Below are positions 59,570-64,000 of a stretch of DNA of 64,000 bases, piece after piece. The notes beneath the pieces are model-generated. The model was not told where the DNA came from, did no database searches, and saw nothing but the letters and a program-made list of their open reading frames with translations. Position numbers and translations under genes: made by a program. Source of the DNA: Planifilum fimeticola (lineage in GTDB: Bacteria; Bacillota; Bacilli; Thermoactinomycetales; DSM-44946); assembly GCF_003001905.1 (NCBI RefSeq), contig NZ_PVNE01000004.1, positions 1-64,000 of the forward strand, read 5' to 3'. Positions within the stretch are counted from its first letter, which is position 1. Each line of letters begins with the position of its first letter.

Positions 59570-60351
59570 CCATTCTCACCCTCCACCCTGATCACACCGA
59601 AAGCGTATTTGGAGGCTTCCTTGGCGACGCGGAATCCCAAGCGGGCGAACTCGCCGCTTCCCCGCCGTTCCTTCAGGAGCACGGCACGACGGGCAACCCG
59701 CACCGCTTCCTTTACCGATTCCGGATCGAGGGGTTCCGGATTGGCCAAGGGCCGCAGGGCCTGCATCGCCGAAGATTCCCGGACGGTCTCGCCGAACATC
59801 GGATCAAACATCACGATATCGAAGGATTTGTCGGGCAAACGCGGGAGATAATCCCGATAATCGGCGCAAACCACCTCCACCGAACGCATCGCCTCCGTCA
59901 GATCCGCCCGATCCGTTGAATAGGTGCGCAGTCCGTGCTCCACCAACGCGGCAATCACCGGCTGGCTCTCCAGGGCGACCACTCTCCCCTCCGGACCGGC
60001 CGCAAAGGAGGCGACGATGGCATCCGCCCCCATACCGAGGGTGCAGTCCAGGACCTCATCCCCCCGCCGCATCCCGCTGCTTTCCACAAGCGGGTCGGAT
60101 CCGCCGCTTCTCAGCCGCTTTACCCGGACGGCGGACATGCTGGGGTGGAAGAAAAACCGGCGTCCCTCCCGATCTTCCCATCGGATCTCCCCCTGGCTCA
60201 CCACCACCGCCTGCGTGAATCCGGTTTCAGCGAACAACTGTTTCAGCGTCTTGCGTTCCCGCGGAACGCAGGGAACAGAGAGTCTCTCGGCCAACTTTTT
60301 TGCAATCCGTTCCCTCTCGGGCTGCGGATGATAGGACGTCGTGACGAACAC
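59566..60351 (-). CDS. RsmJ-like class I SAM-dependent methyltransferase
   Basis: A 261-residue protein of the DUF548/RsmJ-related methyltransferase group. Motif I is VLDCTLGMGADAIVASFAAG, then acidic VVALESQP, and the catalytic-type loop DIVMFDPMFGE. RsmJ methylates G1516 of 16S rRNA in enterobacteria; whether this Firmicute form does the same is not known. An N-terminal region (1-85) has a separate fold. The start is GTG, one base after the mutL stop; it overlaps miaA by four bases. Confidence 0.85.
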   Translation of the reverse strand: MFVTTSYHPQPERERIAKKLAERLSVPCVPRERKTLKQLFAETGFTQAVVVSQGEIRWEDREGRRFFFHPSMSAVRVKRLRSGGSDPLVESSGMRRGDEVLDCTLGMGADAIVASFAAGPEGRVVALESQPVIAALVEHGLRTYSTDRADLTEAMRSVEVVCADYRDYLPRLPDKSFDIVMFDPMFGETVRESSAMQALRPLANPEPLDPESVKEAVRVARRAVLLKERRGSGEFARLGFRVAKEASKYAFGVIRVEGENG

Positions 60352-60352
60352 C

Positions 60353-62209
60353 TCACATCACCCGCTTAAACAGCTTTTCCAATTCCCGCGTGGAAAAGTG
60401 GATCATCACCGGCCGCCCGTGGGGACAGGTGAAAGGATTGTCGCAGTTGGCCAGATCGGTCAGCAATCGAGACATCTCCTCCCCGCTCAGGTGCCGGTTC
60501 GCCTTGATCGCCGCTTTGCAGGCAATCAGTTTGGCCCCGGCATCCCGGACCCGTTCCGGTCGAACCGTCCCTTCTCTTTTCAACCAGTCGATCAGCTCCC
60601 GCAGGGTCTCCTCCTCCTGACCCGGCGGAACCCAGCGAGGATGCGAGCGGATCAGAAACGTGCTTCCGCCGAAGGGCTCCAACTCCCACCCCATTTCGCG
60701 AAAGAGGGAGAGCCGAGCCGACACCCTTTCCGCATCCCCCGGCGAGCACTCCAGCGGAATCGGCATGAGCAGAGGTTGCCCCTTTGTCTCCTCCTTGCGC
60801 ATCTCCGCCGAAACCCTCTCATAATAGATCCGCTCGTGGGCCGCATGCTGATCGATCAAATAAAAACCATCTTCCGCCTGGGCCACGATATAAGTTCCGT
60901 GCACCTGAGCCAGGGGCTGGAGATCGGGAAACCGCTCCTCCTTATCCGCAGCCTCCGCAGCCGGAGAAGCGGACTCTTCAGCGAAATCCCTGACTGTCTG
61001 AGGACGGACAGGCTCCTCCTGCCGAGCCGGGGCCTTTTCCGGGAAAAGGGGAGCGCGCGGTTCCTCCCGCACCCGGTTTACGACCGATACCTTCGGTTTG
61101 ACCTCCCCTTCCTCCGCCTGGACCGGTCTCGACTCGCGACGGCCGACATTCCAGTCAAACTGCTGCTGAACCGGGCGCCGCTTTTTCACGACTTCCCGGG
61201 CTTCCACCCGGGGGGCCAGCGAACGGTTGCGGAAAACCTTCTTGATTTCCGCCTCGATAAAGGCGGTCAACTCCTTTTCCTTGCTGAGACGAACCTCCAT
61301 TTTGGCGGGATGGACGTTGACATCCACCAGCTTGGGGTCCAACTCGATCGACAGCACCGCCACCGGGTATCTGGAGACCGGGAGAAGCGTGTCGTAACCA
61401 CGGAGCACCGCGTGGATCAGCGGGAGGCTGCGTATGTGGCGACCGTTGATGATCGTCGAAAGATAGGAGCGGCTCGAGCGGGTCAATTCCGGACGGCCGA
61501 TCAGTCCGGTGAGGCGAAAATCGGCGTTTTCCGCCTTCAGCGATATCATTTTTCCGGCCGCTTTCCCGCCGTACAGCGCATGGACCACATGTAGCAACTT
61601 CCCGTCTCCGAGGGTTCGGATCAACTCCCGGCCGTCGTGGCGGAGGGTGAAGCGGATCTCCGGATGGGCCAAAGCGAGCCGCCCCACGATGTCCGCCACG
61701 TGGCTAACTTCAGTGTTGACGGTTTTCAGGTGCTTCAAACGGGCCGGCGTATTGAAAAACAGATCGCGCACCACCACTTCCGTCCCGGGAGGATGGGCCG
61801 CCTCGCCGACCGAACGCATCTCCCCCCCTTCCAGCTCGACCCGGGTGGCCGCTTCCGCTCCCCTTTCCGCCGTGGTCAGAGTCATCCTGGATACGGAGGC
61901 GATGCTGGGCAGGGCTTCCCCGCGGAATCCCAACGTGCGGATGGCAAACAAATCCCTCTCCCGGAGGATTTTGCTCGTCGCATGGCGGCTGAAAGCCAGC
62001 TGCGCGTCTTCGCGGTCCATTCCGCACCCGTTGTCCACCACGCGAATGGATCGGATTCCTCCTTCCTCGATCTCCACGAGGATCCGATCCGCTCCTGCGT
62101 CGATGGCGTTTTCGACCAGCTCCTTCACGACGGAAGCCGGTCGCTCCACCACTTCTCCCGCCGCGATCTGGTTGGCCAACCGGTCGTCCAAGATGCGGAT
62201 CCTGCTCAT
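60353..62209 (-). CDS. mutL: DNA mismatch repair protein MutL
   Basis: A 618-residue GHKL ATPase that links MutS mismatch recognition to strand removal. The N-terminal ATP domain has IAAGEVVERPASVVKELVENAIDAGA, DNGCGM, and TLGFRGEALPSIASVS. The C-terminal dimer domain has the endonuclease motif DQHAAHERIYYE and ACKAAIKANRHLSGEEM together with CPHGRP, so it should be an active nicking MutL. The middle linker (about 345-425) is poorly conserved. ATG 62209 follows GGGGGAG and the mutS stop by one base; the longer frame to 62236 lies inside mutS. Confidence 0.97.
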   Translation of the reverse strand: MSRIRILDDRLANQIAAGEVVERPASVVKELVENAIDAGADRILVEIEEGGIRSIRVVDNGCGMDREDAQLAFSRHATSKILRERDLFAIRTLGFRGEALPSIASVSRMTLTTAERGAEAATRVELEGGEMRSVGEAAHPPGTEVVVRDLFFNTPARLKHLKTVNTEVSHVADIVGRLALAHPEIRFTLRHDGRELIRTLGDGKLLHVVHALYGGKAAGKMISLKAENADFRLTGLIGRPELTRSSRSYLSTIINGRHIRSLPLIHAVLRGYDTLLPVSRYPVAVLSIELDPKLVDVNVHPAKMEVRLSKEKELTAFIEAEIKKVFRNRSLAPRVEAREVVKKRRPVQQQFDWNVGRRESRPVQAEEGEVKPKVSVVNRVREEPRAPLFPEKAPARQEEPVRPQTVRDFAEESASPAAEAADKEERFPDLQPLAQVHGTYIVAQAEDGFYLIDQHAAHERIYYERVSAEMRKEETKGQPLLMPIPLECSPGDAERVSARLSLFREMGWELEPFGGSTFLIRSHPRWVPPGQEEETLRELIDWLKREGTVRPERVRDAGAKLIACKAAIKANRHLSGEEMSRLLTDLANCDNPFTCPHGRPVMIHFSTRELEKLFKRVM

Positions 62210-62210
62210 C

Positions 62211-64000
62211 TCATCTCCCCCCGGATCTGTCGTCATCCCGCAGCCGCCGCTGAAGCTCGTAGAAAAATTGGACCGTATCGAGCGGAGGAGTCCGAAGCAC
62301 GTCCCAGGACAGGAGATCCTCGATCACCTGTTTCTCCCGGGCGGACATTTCTCCTTTTTCCCTTTCGGGCTCCGCCATAAACTGAAACAGATTCAGCTGT
62401 CCGCTCGCTGCCGTTTCCGCCCGGCTCTCCAGCTCCTCCAGGATCACCCGGGCCCTGGAAATCAACGTTTCCGGAAGACCCGCCCGCTCCGCCACGTGAA
62501 TCCCGTAACTGCGGTCGGCCCTTCCCGGCTCGATCCGGTGGAGGAACACCACTTTCCCCTCTTTCTCAATACAGCGGGCATGGACATTGACCACCCGGGG
62601 CAGGGACTCCTCCAGATCGGTCAGCTCGTGATAATGGGTGGAAAAAAGGGTTTTCGCCCCCACATGATTGTGGACATACTCCACGATGGCTTGAGCCAGG
62701 GCCATTCCGTCGTAGGTGGAGGTGCCCCGTCCCACCTCGTCCAGCAGAATGAGGCTGTCCGGAGTGGCCTGCATCAGGGCTTGTCGCGTCTCCGCCATCT
62801 CCACCATGAAGGTGCTCCTGCCGCCGGTCAGATCGTCCGCCGCTCCAATCCGCGTGAAGATCCGGTCGACGACGGGAATGACCGCCTGCCTGGCCGGGAC
62901 AAAACATCCGATCTGAGCCATGATGACGATCAACGCCGTCTGGCGCATGTACGTGCTCTTCCCCGCCATGTTGGGACCGGTGATGAGCAGGATCTGGCGG
63001 TGATCGCCGTCCATGCGCACATCGTTGGGAACGTAATTCCCCGACTCCATCACCGCCTCCACCACCGGGTGACGCCCTTCCTTGATCAGCAACTCCCCGC
63101 CTTCTTCCACGGTCGGCCGCACATATTCGCGTTCCAGGGAAACCGTGGCAAAGGACTGGAGAACATCGAGGCGGGCCACTTCCTCCGCCAGGGCCTGGAG
63201 CCTTGGAATCTGTTCCGCGATCGCTTCCCGCACCTCCGTGAACAGCCGGTATTCCAGGGCGATCGCCCGTTCTTCCGCCTCCAGCACCTGTCGTTCGCGC
63301 TCCTTCAACTCCGGCGTGATAAAGCGCTCCGCATTGGCCAGCGTCTGTTTTCGCTGATACCTTCCGTCGGGAAGGTGGCGCAGATTGGCCTTCGTCACCT
63401 CGATATAATAGCCGAAAACCTTGTTGTATCCCACCTTCAGCGATTTGATCCCGGTGATTTCCCGTTCCCGCTCCTCCAGGCGGGCGATCCAGTCCTTCCC
63501 CTCCCGCTGGATGCTTCGCAACTCATCCAGGCCGGTATCATACCCGTCCCGGATCACCCCTCCTTCCTTGACGGCGGCAGGGGGATCCTCCACGATGGAT
63601 TCCTCCACCAGGCGGGCCACATCGGCACAAGGGTCCATTCGCTCCGCCAGGGCAGTGAGAGCCGGCTTCCCGCTCTCGGCCAATCTCGCCTTCAGGGTGG
63701 GAACCGCCTGAAGGGAGCGGCACAGGGAACGGAGGTCCCGTCCGTTGGCGGAACCGTAGGCGATGCGTGCGGCGATCCGCTCCAGATCATAAATTCCCTT
63801 TAACCGGGTGCGAACCTCCTCCAAAAGAATCAGATCCTCGGTGAAGGCCTGCACCACATCCTGCCGCGCCAGAATCGCCTTCAGATCCAGCAGGGGCTTG
63901 TCCAGCCACCTTTTCAGCAATCGGCTTCCCATCGCCGTCGCGGTTCGGTCCAAAAGCCACAGAAGGGAACCCTGCCTTTTTCCGTCGCGGATCGTGGCCG
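62211..64000 (-). CDS. mutS: DNA mismatch repair protein MutS, N-terminus outside window
   Basis: About 596 C-terminal residues are in the window and the gene continues past 64000, so the mismatch-recognition domain is missing. Present are the lever and clamp region (with RTATAMGSRLLKRWLDKPLL and GYNKVFGYYIEVTKANL), and the ATPase domain: Walker A LLITGPNMAGKSTYMRQ, Walker B LILLDEVGRGTSTYDG, and the FSTHYHELTDLEE switch. The C-terminus ends with a short helical dimer tail. It is transcribed in one operon with mutL. Confidence 0.96.
   Translation of the reverse strand, partial: ATIRDGKRQGSLLWLLDRTATAMGSRLLKRWLDKPLLDLKAILARQDVVQAFTEDLILLEEVRTRLKGIYDLERIAARIAYGSANGRDLRSLCRSLQAVPTLKARLAESGKPALTALAERMDPCADVARLVEESIVEDPPAAVKEGGVIRDGYDTGLDELRSIQREGKDWIARLEEREREITGIKSLKVGYNKVFGYYIEVTKANLRHLPDGRYQRKQTLANAERFITPELKERERQVLEAEERAIALEYRLFTEVREAIAEQIPRLQALAEEVARLDVLQSFATVSLEREYVRPTVEEGGELLIKEGRHPVVEAVMESGNYVPNDVRMDGDHRQILLITGPNMAGKSTYMRQTALIVIMAQIGCFVPARQAVIPVVDRIFTRIGAADDLTGGRSTFMVEMAETRQALMQATPDSLILLDEVGRGTSTYDGMALAQAIVEYVHNHVGAKTLFSTHYHELTDLEESLPRVVNVHARCIEKEGKVVFLHRIEPGRADRSYGIHVAERAGLPETLISRARVILEELESRAETAASGQLNLFQFMAEPEREKGEMSAREKQVIEDLLSWDVLRTPPLDTVQFFYELQRRLRDDDRSGGR

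Noticed and set aside
61509-63803. A 764-codon plus-strand frame
   Set aside because: It is antisense to mutL and mutS and has no protein-like motifs or ribosome site.
1-64000. CRISPR arrays, rRNA or tRNA genes and insertion sequences
   Set aside because: No regularly spaced repeats, no conserved RNA cores and no transposase motifs were seen on either strand.

Overview
The window reads as chromosomal DNA of a spore-forming, GC-rich, probably thermophilic Firmicute. The best guess is a member of the Thermoactinomycetaceae or a relative, a family-level inference from gene content and not a proven identification. Pointers are the Bacillus-like order mutS-mutL-methyltransferase-miaA-hfq-spoVK-hflX-ynbB followed by glnR-glnA, a GlnR-type nitrogen circuit, sporulation genes (SpoVK, a SpoIIM-family protein, a CgeB-family glycosyltransferase), a bacillopeptidase F-like protease, frequent TTG starts and strong GGAGG ribosome sites. 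No rRNA, tRNA, CRISPR array or insertion sequence was recognised.

Layout. 0.4-7.6 kb: an acyl-CoA dehydrogenase and a small SCP2-domain protein, an acetyltransferase, an orphan tyrosine recombinase, a small exported protein, and an asparagine synthetase whose glutaminase site has lost key residues. 7.9-12 kb: a secreted GH10 xylanase with a XylR-like operator over its promoter, a 38-residue membrane protein, a LacI-type regulator broken by an in-frame TGA, and an ArsR/SRPBCC pair. 12.2-16.5 kb: one large secreted subtilisin-like protease. 16.8-24.7 kb: a cassette that I read as spore-surface assembly and glycosylation. It holds a repeat protein without signal peptide, two small SH3-barrel (DUF2642-like) proteins, nucleotide-sugar enzymes including a UDP-sulfoquinovose synthase-like protein, and a CgeB-type glycosyltransferase.

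24.7-32.7 kb: RDD protein, SpoIIM-family protein, and a minus-strand series DUF58-MoxR-DUF4350-DUF4129-membrane protein, then an M42 aminopeptidase. 32.8-35.7 kb: a small winged-helix regulator, a MurF-like ligase and a DinB-like protein, each preceded by the same 15-bp operator-like palindrome. 35.8-40.8 kb: an ABC-F ribosome-protection-type ATPase with an elaborate 5' leader, a terpenoid-cyclase-fold protein, a LysE exporter and a YitT protein. 40.9-46.7 kb: an oligopeptide ABC transporter operon. 46.9-52.5 kb: an ammonium transporter, a DnaD-like protein, asnS, glnA and glnR; amt and glnRA both carry GlnR/TnrA boxes. 52.6-54 kb: a decayed DUF47 gene beside a phosphate transporter. 54-64 kb: the conserved housekeeping run ending in mutS, which leaves the window at the right edge.

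The least ordinary parts are the spore-surface/glycan cassette, the three-gene regulon with GTTTGT-N3-ACAAAC sites, the attenuator, leader peptide and sequestered ribosome site before the ABC-F gene, the altered asparagine synthetase, and two conserved genes (hflX, murF-like) whose conserved N-termini have no canonical start codon.
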